A DNA stretch of 64,000 nt from Bradyrhizobium xenonodulans (GTDB lineage Bacteria > Pseudomonadota > Alphaproteobacteria > Rhizobiales > Xanthobacteraceae): the NCBI RefSeq assembly GCF_027594865.1, contig NZ_CP089391.1, positions 5,920,501 through 5,984,500 of the forward strand, read 5' to 3'. Positions 44,101-51,860 of this stretch are shown in pieces; the first letter of the stretch is position 1, and each line of letters begins with the position of its first letter. The notes below the pieces were generated by a model that had not been told where the DNA came from, searched no databases, and was given only the letters and a program-made list of their open reading frames with translations. The position numbers and the translations under genes are program-made.

Positions 44101-45249
44101 GACTTCAGATCAGGAACCGACAGGATCGATTTGACGGCCATAGGCGCGCTCGGATTCGTGATCCTGGCTCTGAGCTCCACAAGCACGTCCGTGCCGCCCC
44201 ACACCATCGCCTGGGTCTACGACAGCTCAGCCAATGAAACCATCGTGTATGTCAATCCAACGGATCAAACTCTCCAGATCGGCGATTCCGGCCTGCTGGA
44301 AGTTCATCTCCAGGGCATCGCGACCGTCGATTCGTCGGACTTCATCGTGGACCAAAGCGCGGCACCGGCCCTGGCTGTGAGCGAAGCGATCGATCCGACC
44401 GTAGCGATGCAAAGTGACACGACGCTTGTGACGACCAGCACTTCCGACATCTCAACCGGAACGACGGACAGTACCGGCACTCTTTCGTTCGACTGGAGTT
44501 CAACCGCGCTCGATGTGAGCTATTCCCGCGATGATCAACCCTGGAGCCGGTGGAGCGACGAGAGCACCGCTTCCACCACGGGCGAGACCGCGACGCAATC
44601 CATCGTCTCCGAACCGGCGTACGTTTTGCTTTCGATGGACGGCTTCAGATTTGTCTTCGAACAGACCGAGACCAGCAACAACACCTATCCGAACGGAATT
44701 GGTGCGGGCGGCGCGGCGATGGAAAATCATGCCACGCTGGATATCTCTCTGGTCGTGCCGAACGAGCTCCTTGCGACCGACCAACATCTCGGCAATGGCA
44801 AGTCTGCCGAGGCTCCTGGCCATGCGCGTGCTGCCGATACCGGGAGTGCAGTTGATGCCGCCTCGCAGAAGGGCCTCGGGAACGGCGACGGCGCTCATTC
44901 GATTTCTCCTCAAGCAAGCGAGCACGGTCATGGTCCGACCGAGAGACCGGACGGGCCTCATTCTCAACTGCATTCTGCGGCAGATGGAGCACCCGGCACA
45001 CACGGAAACTCGCAAGCAAATCCGCACGCGTCGGATGATTCCTTCAAATTCCTGAAGCCGGCGATCGAGAAATCGAGCATCACATTTTTGGACGATGTCC
45101 CGGCGCCACCCGGTCATCACGAACACATGGCAAAAGCCGACGAACATGGTGGCGCCGCTTCAGCCACCGACGTTTCGCAGCTGGACCATGGCCTTCACAT
45201 TGCGGGCGGTTCAGCCGGGCATCATGTGCCGCACGATCTCATCGTGTGA
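41158..45249 (+). CDS. Giant FecR-VCBS-RTX secreted protein (probable type I-secreted adhesin)
   Basis: A 1363-residue protein. Residues about 20-150 are a FecR-like domain (VGDPVCHGDIIETAADAQIGILLIDNTVFNVG). A cadherin-like domain follows (about 300-405), then four VCBS repeats (about 408-855) each with a TWTYTLDN-like core and ending in NDA. RTX calcium-binding nonapeptides follow (about 895-965, GGAGDDTINGTG...), then a T1SS-type block (DVFVYLSAADSSAG...DRIDLTAIG). An unusual 300-residue tail ends His-rich. There is no Sec signal, as expected for type I secretion, but no secretion genes are nearby. GAGG lies eight bases before the ATG; the true start may be upstream (see the frameshift note). 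Confidence 0.85.
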   Translation: MLVASGVEPRDEVSAILPHRIIGIVQTAIGYATLTRDAGTAAQVSVGDPVCHGDIIETAADAQIGILLIDNTVFNVGGGSRVELSDYAYDSDGAVHSIVLGVTRGSFSFAAGRLENGGALTFETPIGSIRGRSYSSGFGMLTLAALTFSMMTDANAADPDATFLDDDRITYKDLRHGAFELITKEPVPRHIIVEDPGETVVLKRIGSSVIVNQVANSAARMEELQAAQQDVLANLTRGPTGSSTPNFGSSLALQHINFTSDNTTAPPNQLPPQPVIVLPLVERPLPTLILPAGPVEIDTITFDQFTETSGTFTASSLFGSTLTYGLSGGTVGTTVLNGATYDISQAGPYGTLYLNSTSGAYIFVPNSDAINALSAPTTTSFIVTVSDGGLTASQTFTIAIHGVNDTATISGNASGTAAEAGGVANAAPGTPTATGTLTDTDVDNPPNTFTAVSSPTRSTGGYGHFTMTAAGVWTYTLDDGNSSVQALNAGDTLIDTFTVTSIDGTPQVVTITIHGSNDAAVISGTATGSVVEASGASPGAPVATGTLAAADVDNPANTFAAVVSPTASAHGYGSFTITAAGTWTYALDNTNTVVAALNNGDTLTDNFTVTTADGTAQVVTITINGSNDAAVVSGATTGSVVEAGGIANGTPGTQTAAGTLTDVDPDNTSNTFTPVGTPRTSAGGFGTFTMTALGTWTYTLDNSNSTVQALNVGDTQTDQFTVTTVDGTPQVVTITIHGTNDAAVISGTKTGSVLEAGGISSGTPAATGTLTDTDLDNPANTFTAVTSRTASDGGYGTFTMTASGVWTYTLDNNNSVVDALDVGDTLTDHFAVTTIDGTTQEVTIAIHGASDADPNDFDNLATGATVVSDAPFVYGTPGSDSIAGGGNIPQTVYGGAGDDTINGTGVNDTIFGGSGNDTIKGNNGDDVIYGGSGQDNIDGSNENDTIIGGLGPDKLTGGNGSDVFVYLSAADSSAGRFDTVSDFRSGTDRIDLTAIGALGFVILALSSTSTSVPPHTIAWVYDSSANETIVYVNPTDQTLQIGDSGLLEVHLQGIATVDSSDFIVDQSAAPALAVSEAIDPTVAMQSDTTLVTTSTSDISTGTTDSTGTLSFDWSSTALDVSYSRDDQPWSRWSDESTASTTGETATQSIVSEPAYVLLSMDGFRFVFEQTETSNNTYPNGIGAGGAAMENHATLDISLVVPNELLATDQHLGNGKSAEAPGHARAADTGSAVDAASQKGLGNGDGAHSISPQASEHGHGPTERPDGPHSQLHSAADGAPGTHGNSQANPHASDDSFKFLKPAIEKSSITFLDDVPAPPGHHEHMAKADEHGGAASATDVSQLDHGLHIAGGSAGHHVPHDLIV

Positions 45250-45278
45250 CCTTGGCCGGCTGACGGTGGTCTTCGGGG

Positions 45279-46205
45279 TTACCGCCGCGTCGGCGTCGCC
45301 ATCGCGGCGGCAGGCTCAGGCGGCGTCAGGTGGCGTGGGACGATGATGGTCTGCCCCGGCGTGAGCTGCGCGTTCTCCGCCAGCGAGTTGCTCTGCGCCA
45401 GCGTCCACAGCGGTACGCGATTGGCGGCGGCGATGCTCGCCATGGTGTCGCCGGCGCGCACCGGCAGCCGCACGCCGCTGTCCCATAATTCGACCAGCGT
45501 ATTCGCAGGCACGAGATAGCGCAGCGGCACGGCATCGGCCTGGCTCTGCACCGGGATGCGCGGCAACTGCGTCACCATGTCGACGATCTGGCGGTGGATC
45601 TCGTCCGACTTCTCGATGTTGATGTGCGAGACCCGGCTGTTTTCCTTCAGATCGTAGCTCGCGTAATGGCCGCGATAACCGGGCACGGCCACGACGTCGC
45701 CGCCGCCGAGCACGCTGTCGGAGAGGAAGATGTTGATGAAGCGCTCGACGTTGAGCGGCACGTCGCCGGTCGCATGCGCGGGATCGATGGCGATGACGAG
45801 GCTGATCGGGATGTTCTCCTTGGCCGCCATTTCGGAGATGACGACCGAGCACAGCCCGCCCATGGAGTGGCCGATCAGCACGATCGGCGCCGGGCTCTCC
45901 TTGTAGCTGGTGATGGCGCGATCGCCGATCCACCGGCAGATGGTGAATTCATAGACATTGGCCGAGAAGCCGGCCTTGGTCAGCTTCTCTTCGAGCCGGT
46001 CCATGCCGGTCGAGAAGATCGGGCCCATGGCGCCGCGGAACAGGTAGATCTTTGGCGGCGGCAGAGGCTCGACGGGAGCGGGAGGCGGCGCGGTGGCCGT
46101 CACGGCCTGGCGCTTCGACTTGGCGGGAGAGCCTGCGGCCGTGCCGATGCCCAGGGCGAGCAGCGCAACCGCTGCCAGCACCACAATTCGCCTTGGATCA
46201 AGCAT
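45279..46205 (-). CDS. Exported alpha/beta hydrolase with C-terminal LysM
   Basis: A 308-residue exported protein. A signal or anchor (RIVVLAAVALLALGIGTAAG) precedes a lipase-like alpha/beta hydrolase with the nucleophile elbow GHSMGG and a downstream IDPAHATGDVPLNVERFINIFLSD segment. A LysM peptidoglycan-binding domain closes it (about 245-295, VRAGDTMASIAAANRVPLWTLAQSNSLAENAQLTPGQTIIVP). A cell-wall-associated esterase or lipase is likely. A weaker paralogue without LysM lies at 51141-51860. It is convergent with the giant adhesin gene. Confidence 0.82.
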   Translation of the reverse strand: MLDPRRIVVLAAVALLALGIGTAAGSPAKSKRQAVTATAPPPAPVEPLPPPKIYLFRGAMGPIFSTGMDRLEEKLTKAGFSANVYEFTICRWIGDRAITSYKESPAPIVLIGHSMGGLCSVVISEMAAKENIPISLVIAIDPAHATGDVPLNVERFINIFLSDSVLGGGDVVAVPGYRGHYASYDLKENSRVSHINIEKSDEIHRQIVDMVTQLPRIPVQSQADAVPLRYLVPANTLVELWDSGVRLPVRAGDTMASIAAANRVPLWTLAQSNSLAENAQLTPGQTIIVPRHLTPPEPAAAMATPTRR

Positions 46206-46373
46206 CAGTCCAGCAGTCCCACCACGGGAGGCAAGGGCCTCTCCCAAACTGGCTTAGTGACGGCCGATTTGGCGGATTTTGGGGCATGGAAGCAGCCAGC
46301 AACGATCCGCCACACACATGCAGGACTTGACGGGACTTTGCGACGATTGGCCTCAGTTTGCGCTCGCAATCGG

Positions 46374-46853
46374 CTAAAACGGCAGCATTCGGTTCAGCAA
46401 TTCGAGCAGCGTGCGCTGCTCGGCCTCGGTGAGCGGGGCCAGCATCTTCCGGTTATAGGGCTCCGTCAGCCTTGCCCCCTCGGCAATGAGCTTTGCGCCC
46501 TTCGGCGTGAGCACGAGCTCGACGGCGCGGCGATCGGACTTCGAGCGGTTGCGCTTGATGAAGCCCGACGATTCGAGCTCGTTCAGGATCTTGATCAAAT
46601 TCGGCAACCGCAGCCGGAGCAGGCTGGCGAGACTGCTCGGCGGCACGCCGGGATTGTCGCGAATGACGGCGAAGATCGCATAGGTCGCGGGCGTCAGGCC
46701 CAAGGCGGCGAACTCCTCGTAAAACCCTTCGAAAAATTTCAGCTGCGCGAGGCGCAGCATGAAGCCGGGCGTCCGCTGCAGCGCGCGCAGGTCCAGCGAG
46801 TTCTCCATCTGCTGAGCAGGCTTCGCTCCGGGTCTGACGGTTTTCGGGCTCAT
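46374..46853 (-). CDS. MarR family transcriptional regulator
   Basis: A 159-residue MarR protein with a winged helix around VPPSSLASLLRLRLPNLIKILNELESSGFIKRNRSKSDRRAVELVLTPKG. The length and RSKSDRRAVEL wing are typical. It is divergent from a substrate-binding protein and P450 pair, with an imperfect palindrome over the intergenic promoter. MarR regulators of this kind respond to aromatic acids or their CoA esters. The ATG at 46853 is chosen; in-frame TTG and GTG codons upstream add residues outside the conserved fold. Confidence 0.88.
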   Translation of the reverse strand: MSPKTVRPGAKPAQQMENSLDLRALQRTPGFMLRLAQLKFFEGFYEEFAALGLTPATYAIFAVIRDNPGVPPSSLASLLRLRLPNLIKILNELESSGFIKRNRSKSDRRAVELVLTPKGAKLIAEGARLTEPYNRKMLAPLTEAEQRTLLELLNRMLPF

Positions 46854-46879
46854 GATTCTCAATCCAAGGGCGGGCCGAA

Positions 46880-46916
46880 TTGACACTCTCAAAAATAGCT
46901 ATAAAATATAACTATT
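46880..46916 (+). promoter_or_regulatory. Promoter overlapped by MarR-type operator
   Basis: TTGACA (46880-46885), a 16-base spacer and TAAAAT (46902-46907) form a good promoter for the binding-protein/P450 genes. Arms AATAGCTATA (46894-46903) and TATAACTATT (46907-46916), with one mismatch, form a dyad across the -10 element. A repressor here would block RNA polymerase, and the divergent MarR gene is the obvious candidate. Confidence 0.6.
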
Positions 46917-46953
46917 ATTCAGCGGCACCAAGACCGCACATGGGAGGGACACA

Positions 46954-48162
46954 ATGAACAGCAAATTCCTGCATAAATTATGCATCTTGGCCGCAACTCT
47001 GACCGCCGCGCCGGCATTCGCACAGGACGCCGTGAAGATCGGCATCCTGAACGACCAGTCCGGTCCGTTCGCGAGCTATCAGGGCATTGGCTCAGTCGTC
47101 GCCGCTAAGATGGCGGTCGAGGATTATGGCGGAAAGGCCGCCGGCAAGCCGGTCGAGGTCGTCGCAGCCGACCACCAGAACAAGACCGACATCGGGATCG
47201 GCATCGCCCGGCGCTGGTACGAGAACGAGGGCGTCGATGCGATCTTCGACATCCCGAACTCGTCGATCGCGCTGGCAGTGGCCGGCATGAGCGCCGAGAA
47301 GAACAAGGTCTTCGTCGGATCTGGCGCCGGCACGGTGCTCCTGACCGGCGAGAAGTGCACGCCGAACACCGTGCACTGGACCTACGACACCTATGCCTAC
47401 GGGCGCGGCCTCGGCAAGGCGATCGTGCAGCAGGGCGGCAAGAAGTGGTTCTTCATCACCGCCGACTATGCCTTCGGCCATGACCTGGAAAAGCAGGCGG
47501 CCGAGGCCGTCAAGGCATCCGGCGGCGAGGTCCTCGGCAGCGTGCGGCACCCGCTGGGAACGGCCGATTACGCCTCGTTCCTGCTCCAGGCCCAGGCCTC
47601 GGGCGCGAATGTCATCGGCTTTGCCAATGCCGGCGACGACACCATCACGTCAATGAAGCAGGCCGCCGAGTTCGGACTGACCAAGGACCACAAACTGGTC
47701 GGATTGATCCTGGGCATGAACGGCCTTCCCGCGCTCGGGCTGAAGTTTGCGCAAGGCGCGCAGATCATGAATCCGTTCTACTGGGATCTGAACGACGGCA
47801 CACGTGCTTTCGCAAAACGCTTCGCCGAGCGCATTCCCTCGAAGGCCTATCCGAACGACATGCAGGCCGGCGTCTATGCCTCGATCATTCACTATCTCAA
47901 GGCGGTCGACAAGGCCGGCAGCGCCAAGGACGGCAAGGCCGTCGTCGCCGCGATGAAGGAGATGCCGACCGACGATCCTCTGTTCGGCAAGGGCTATATC
48001 CGCAAAGACGGACGCAAGATCCACCCGCTCTATTTGCTCCAGGTCAAGGCGCCCGAGGAGTCGAAATCCACCTGGGATCTGTTGAAGGTCGTCGCCACCA
48101 TCAAGGGCGAGGACGCGTTCCGCGCCGAGAGCGAAGGCCAGTGCCCGCTGAGCAAGCAATAG
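46954..48162 (+). CDS. ABC transporter substrate-binding protein, aromatic/branched-chain type
   Basis: A 402-residue periplasmic binding protein of the Leu/Ile/Val-receptor type with a signal peptide (1-23, ending FAQDA). The core KIGILNDQSGPFASYQGIGSVVAAKMAVEDYGGKAAGKPVEVVAADHQNKTDIG and the ADYAFGHDLEKQA block resemble receptors for aromatic acids such as p-coumarate (CouP). GGGAGG lies before the ATG. The P450 gene follows after 15 bases, so the pair probably imports and demethylates or hydroxylates an aromatic acid. Permease and ATPase genes are not nearby. Confidence 0.86.
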   Translation: MNSKFLHKLCILAATLTAAPAFAQDAVKIGILNDQSGPFASYQGIGSVVAAKMAVEDYGGKAAGKPVEVVAADHQNKTDIGIGIARRWYENEGVDAIFDIPNSSIALAVAGMSAEKNKVFVGSGAGTVLLTGEKCTPNTVHWTYDTYAYGRGLGKAIVQQGGKKWFFITADYAFGHDLEKQAAEAVKASGGEVLGSVRHPLGTADYASFLLQAQASGANVIGFANAGDDTITSMKQAAEFGLTKDHKLVGLILGMNGLPALGLKFAQGAQIMNPFYWDLNDGTRAFAKRFAERIPSKAYPNDMQAGVYASIIHYLKAVDKAGSAKDGKAVVAAMKEMPTDDPLFGKGYIRKDGRKIHPLYLLQVKAPEESKSTWDLLKVVATIKGEDAFRAESEGQCPLSKQ

Positions 48163-48177
48163 GAAGCGGAGCTGATC

Positions 48178-49356
48178 ATGAGCGGCATCGCCTCCAGTCC
48201 GGTCGACCCGTTCGCGCCTGACTTCCTGATGGACCCCTACCCTGCCTATGAGGCGTTGCGCGCGCTCGGGCCCGTATTCGCGCTGGAGCGCTATGGCGTG
48301 TGGGCGATGGCCGGCTATGCCGAGGTCGAGCCGGCCCTGAAGGACTGGAAGACGTTCATCAGCGGTGAGGGCGTCGGGCTGCACGGGATGAACCCTGCGC
48401 TGCCGAAGCCGCTCACGCTCCAGATCGACCCGCCCGACCACGACAAGGGCCGGCGGGTCCTCGGCCGCACGCTGTCTCCGGGCGTCGCAAGGAAGCTACG
48501 GGAGACGTTTCAACGGGAGGCGGAGAGGAAGGTCGCGGAGCTGATCGACAAGGGCACGTTTGATGCCGTGAGCGACCTGGCCGAAGCCTATCCCATGAAG
48601 GTGTTTCCGGATACGATCGGCATCCGGCCGGATGGCCGCGAGAAGCTGCTGGCCTGGAGCACGTTTGTGTTCGACAGCTTCGGCCCTGACAATGAAATGC
48701 TGGCCACATCGCGCAAGGCAGGCCTCGCCGCGCAAAGCTGGATCATGGAATGCTGCGCCCGAGATGCGCTACAGCCCGACAGCCTCGGCATGATGATCTA
48801 CCAAGCGGCCGATGAGGGCGAAATCAGCGAGCACGAAGCAACCCATCTGGTGCGACCGTTCCTCACCGCCGGGATCGACACCACGGTCAACGGCATCGGC
48901 AACACCCTGCTCGCGCTCGCCACGCATCCGGATGAATATCGCAAGCTCCACCACAAGCCTGAGCTGGCGCGCAACGCCTTCGAGGAAGGCCTGCGCTATG
49001 ATTCACCGGTGCAGACGTTCTTTCGCACCACCTCGCGCGACGTCGAGATCGGTGGCGGCGTGATCCCCGCCCACCGCAAGGTGCTGCTGTTCATGGCCTC
49101 CGCCAATCGCGATCCCGCGCGATGGGACGGAGCCGACCGCTTCGAGGTCGAGCGGGTTGCCACCGGGCATGTCGGCTTCGGCGCCGGCATTCACGCCTGC
49201 GTCGGCCAGATGATCGCGCGCCTGGAAGGCGAACTGATCTTCAGCGAGCTCGCAAGGCGCGTGAAGACCATCGAGCTCACGGCCGAGCCGAAGCGCAGGC
49301 TCAACAATTCCCTGCGCGGGCTGGAGAGCATGCCGATCCGAGTGACGGCTGCCTAA
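48178..49356 (+). CDS. Cytochrome P450, CYP199-like
   Basis: A 392-residue soluble class I P450. Visible motifs: the I-helix AGIDTTVNG, ExxR in EEGLRYDSPV, and haem-binding FGAGIHACVGQ with Cys341. The segments DLAEAYPMKVFPDTIGI, SPVQTFFRTTSRDVE and LNNSLRGLESMPI closely resemble CYP199A enzymes, which O-demethylate 4-methoxybenzoate and hydroxylate cinnamates. The usual partner ferredoxin and reductase genes are not adjacent, so redox partners must be elsewhere. It is the second gene of the MarR-controlled cluster and probably shares a transcript with the binding protein. Confidence 0.9.
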   Translation: MSGIASSPVDPFAPDFLMDPYPAYEALRALGPVFALERYGVWAMAGYAEVEPALKDWKTFISGEGVGLHGMNPALPKPLTLQIDPPDHDKGRRVLGRTLSPGVARKLRETFQREAERKVAELIDKGTFDAVSDLAEAYPMKVFPDTIGIRPDGREKLLAWSTFVFDSFGPDNEMLATSRKAGLAAQSWIMECCARDALQPDSLGMMIYQAADEGEISEHEATHLVRPFLTAGIDTTVNGIGNTLLALATHPDEYRKLHHKPELARNAFEEGLRYDSPVQTFFRTTSRDVEIGGGVIPAHRKVLLFMASANRDPARWDGADRFEVERVATGHVGFGAGIHACVGQMIARLEGELIFSELARRVKTIELTAEPKRRLNNSLRGLESMPIRVTAA

Positions 49357-49357
49357 G

Positions 49358-49454
49358 GCGCGATGAGATTACGATGAATCGTCATCGCGCTTTAGGTTGT
49401 TGTTTGAGCATGATCTTTTCGGAAAACCGCTTCGCACTTTTCCGGATCATGCTC
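49358..49454. repeat. Double-hairpin dispersed repeat
   Basis: Two hairpins sit between the P450 and CGNR genes: arms GCGCGATGA (49358-49366)/TCATCGCGC (49382-49390), and arms GAGCATGATC (49406-49415)/GATCATGCTC (49445-49454) with an inner CGGAAAA/TTTTCCG pair. The composite is characteristic of a high-copy palindromic repeat in Bradyrhizobium-type genomes. It could act as a bidirectional terminator between the convergent genes. Confidence 0.65.
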
Positions 49455-49485
49455 TAGGCTGCGCCGCATGTGGCACTGCCCTCGG

Positions 49486-50106
49486 TCAGTGCCTGTGCTT
49501 GAGCCTGTCGCGGTGCGCGGCCTGCTTGGCACGGTTGCCGCAGACCGCCATCGTGCACCATCGTCGCGCGCGTCTGCGGGTGTGGTCGACGAACAGCATC
49601 GTGCAGTTATGGCCTTCGCATGCCTTCACGTCGGCGAAATCCTCCTCGCAGACGAATTTCGCCAGCGCTTCGCCGATCGGCAGCAGCAGGGATTGCGGCG
49701 ATTGCCAGCGCCGTGTCATCCGCAGCGCGAGGCCGTGATTGCCGTCATCATGCCGGGCTTCGATCCGGCTGTAGGCTTCGTCGCGCTCCAGCAGGCTGTT
49801 CAGCGGACCGAGCTCGCGCAACGCCTCCGCCGCGAGCGGCCGGCCCGCATGCTCCAGAACGAAGCCACGAAACCATTCGCGCAGGTCGCGCGCCTGATCG
49901 GCGGCTTTGTCCAGCTCCCCAGGCCTCGCGCGCGCCTTCAGCGCGTCGAGCTCGTCCGCAGGCACCAGCTTCGCCTGAGTCAGCCAGTCGATCAGACCAT
50001 TGCCATCGTCGAGCCAATCCACGGGCGTATCGACCGGCGTCGCCACCGAGTTGAGGAAATCGAGACCGAGCGAGTCGGCAATGAACATGGCGGGCGGTCT
50101 GTCCAT
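49486..50106 (-). CDS. ABATE/CGNR zinc-finger transcription regulator
   Basis: A 206-residue protein with an N-terminal ABATE domain (about 1-125) and a C-terminal zf-CGNR domain from about residue 160 (CEGHNCTMLFVDHTRRRARRWCTMAVCGNRAKQAAHR). The cysteines and the CGNR motif are all present and the basic helix should bind DNA. Family members are predicted stress-type regulators. It diverges from an alpha/beta hydrolase gene across 122 bases carrying two identical-geometry palindromes, which are probably its own operators. Confidence 0.85.
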   Translation of the reverse strand: MDRPPAMFIADSLGLDFLNSVATPVDTPVDWLDDGNGLIDWLTQAKLVPADELDALKARARPGELDKAADQARDLREWFRGFVLEHAGRPLAAEALRELGPLNSLLERDEAYSRIEARHDDGNHGLALRMTRRWQSPQSLLLPIGEALAKFVCEEDFADVKACEGHNCTMLFVDHTRRRARRWCTMAVCGNRAKQAAHRDRLKHRH

Positions 50107-50141
50107 GGGCGGTCCTTGGCTGGCCCGATGAGGCAGCTTAA

Positions 50142-50212
50142 GTAACCTGTATAATGACGATTGACAAGTTACCCTAAGTTAGTAACCTGATAAATACGAT
50201 TTGTCAGGTTAC
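50142..50212. promoter_or_regulatory. Two operator-like palindromes between divergent genes
   Basis: Site 1: GTAACCTGT (50142-50150), 13-base spacer, ACAAGTTAC (50164-50172), one mismatch. Site 2: GTAACCTGA (50182-50190), 13-base spacer, TCAGGTTAC (50204-50212), perfect. The two centres are 40 bases apart. They fill the gap between the CGNR regulator and hydrolase starts, and are likely binding sites for the CGNR protein. Confidence 0.65.
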
Positions 50213-50228
50213 AAAAACGGAGACGGTC

Positions 50229-51080
50229 ATGACCCCGACGACCTACCGCACCGCGGATGTCGATGGCTTCAAGGTGTTCTATCGCGAGGCCGGTGCCAAA
50301 GGCGCGCCGAAGCTTCTGCTGCTGCATGGCTTCCCGAGCGCCGGTCACATGTTCCGCGACCTGATCCCGTTGCTCGCAGACAGGTTTCACATCGTGGCGC
50401 CCGATCTTCCCGGCTTCGGGCAGTCCGACATGCCTGCGCGCGAAACATTCCGCTACACCTTCGACAATGTCGCGCACGTGATCGAGCGCTTCACCGAGGT
50501 GATCGGCTTCGACCGCTTCTCCGTCTATGTGTTCGATTATGGTGCGCCGACCGGCTTCCGGCTGGCGCTGCGCCACCCCGAGCGGATCACGGCGATCATC
50601 TCGCAGAATGGCAACGCCTATGAGGATGGCCTCAGCGACGGCTGGACCCCGATCAAGGCCTATTGGCAGGACCCGTCGCAGGCCAATCGCGAGGCTCTGC
50701 GCGGCTTCCTCACGCCGGAAGCAACGCGCTGGCAGTACACGCATGGCGTCCCCGATCCGACGATCGTGTCACCGGACGGCCAGAACCTCGACAATTTCTA
50801 TCTCGCGCGCCCCGGCTCCGACGACGTGCAGCTCGACCTGTTCGGCGACTACAAGAGCAACGTTGCGCTCTATCCGGCCTTCCAGGACTATTTCCGCAAC
50901 CACAAGCCGCCGTTCCTGGCGGTCTGGGGCAAGAACGACCCGTTCTTCATCCCGCCCGGCGCCGAAGCCTTCAAGCGCGACAATCCCAATGCGGTGGTGC
51001 AGTTCTTCGACACCGGCCATTTCGCGCTCGAGACGCATGCACGCGAGATCGCGGACGCCATTCGCGCGTTCTTGAGATGA
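50229..51080 (+). CDS. Alpha/beta hydrolase with aspartate nucleophile
   Basis: A 283-residue cytosolic alpha/beta hydrolase. The oxyanion region HGFPSAGHMFRDLIP is near residue 34. The nucleophile elbow is VFDYGAPTG with Asp103 instead of Ser, as in haloalkane dehalogenases and soluble epoxide hydrolases. The catalytic histidine is H264 in TGHFALETH. The cap region includes PSQANREALRGFLTPEATRWQY. The substrate is unknown. GGAG lies six bases before the ATG. It is divergent from and probably controlled by the CGNR regulator. Confidence 0.85.
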   Translation: MTPTTYRTADVDGFKVFYREAGAKGAPKLLLLHGFPSAGHMFRDLIPLLADRFHIVAPDLPGFGQSDMPARETFRYTFDNVAHVIERFTEVIGFDRFSVYVFDYGAPTGFRLALRHPERITAIISQNGNAYEDGLSDGWTPIKAYWQDPSQANREALRGFLTPEATRWQYTHGVPDPTIVSPDGQNLDNFYLARPGSDDVQLDLFGDYKSNVALYPAFQDYFRNHKPPFLAVWGKNDPFFIPPGAEAFKRDNPNAVVQFFDTGHFALETHAREIADAIRAFLR

Positions 51081-51140
51081 CGGGAGAGACGCGGCATCGC
51101 GCGCGCCCTCGTCGCGCGCGATGCCGAAGCGTAATGCGCC

Positions 51141-51860
51141 TTAGTTCCTGGCCGGGGCCGTGGCCGCCGCCGAGCGCGCCTGCCTAGGTGCGCCGGGCTC
51201 GGCGACCGGGGCTGCCGGGGCGCGCGAGCGCATGATGGCGGCATCGATCTCGGCGATGACGCGGCGCTGGATCGCCTCGTTCTTGTCGATCGAGATGTGG
51301 CCGACACCGGTGCCGCGCACGTCGACATTGTCGAGCTTGCCGCGCAGGCCGACCGCGGCCCGCACCGGCTCGCCGGGGCCGTCGCCGATATAGATGTTGA
51401 TGTAGCGTTCGGCGCCGGTCGACAGCCTGGTCTTGAACACGGAATCGAGGCCGATCGCGAGCTTCACGGGCACGCCGAGCTGGTTGAGCTTGGCGATCAT
51501 GTCCGGCAGCGCGGTCGCGCCCGAGGAATGCCCGACCAGCACGATGGTCTTGAGCCGGCCGGCCCTGTAGTTCGCCGCCGCTTCATCGGCGAGCGAGGAC
51601 CAGGACACGAAATTGGCGACGGTCACCGGAATGCCCTGGGCCTGGAGGCGGGCACCGATCGTGTCGAGGCCGAGCGAGAAGATGTTGAGCACGCCCCGGA
51701 GCAGGTAGACATGCGTGGTCGCGGCGGCGGCCTGGCTCGGCGCCGCCCTTGCGGTGGTCGGGCTGATGGCAACAGCTGACAGCAGGAGCAGGCAAATCGC
51801 CCACACGCGGATGGCGGACAACTGGCTGGCGCCGGCGGTGTGACGGCCGTTCGGTCTCAT
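51141..51860 (-). CDS. Exported serine hydrolase-like protein
   Basis: A 239-residue exported protein with a signal peptide (about 1-40, VWAICLLLLSAVAISPTTARA). The fold matches the LysM hydrolase at 45279-46205: THVYLLRGVLNIFSLGLDTIGARLQAQGI parallels IYLFRGAMGPIFSTGMDRLEEKL. The nucleophile elbow is GHSSGA, and both continue into a YINIYIGD/FINIFLSD segment. It lacks the LysM domain and ends in an Ala/Pro/Arg-rich tail. A periplasmic esterase role is inferred. The ATG at 51860 follows AGGGA; upstream in-frame starts add non-signal sequence. Confidence 0.72.
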   Translation of the reverse strand: MRPNGRHTAGASQLSAIRVWAICLLLLSAVAISPTTARAAPSQAAAATTHVYLLRGVLNIFSLGLDTIGARLQAQGIPVTVANFVSWSSLADEAAANYRAGRLKTIVLVGHSSGATALPDMIAKLNQLGVPVKLAIGLDSVFKTRLSTGAERYINIYIGDGPGEPVRAAVGLRGKLDNVDVRGTGVGHISIDKNEAIQRRVIAEIDAAIMRSRAPAAPVAEPGAPRQARSAAATAPARN

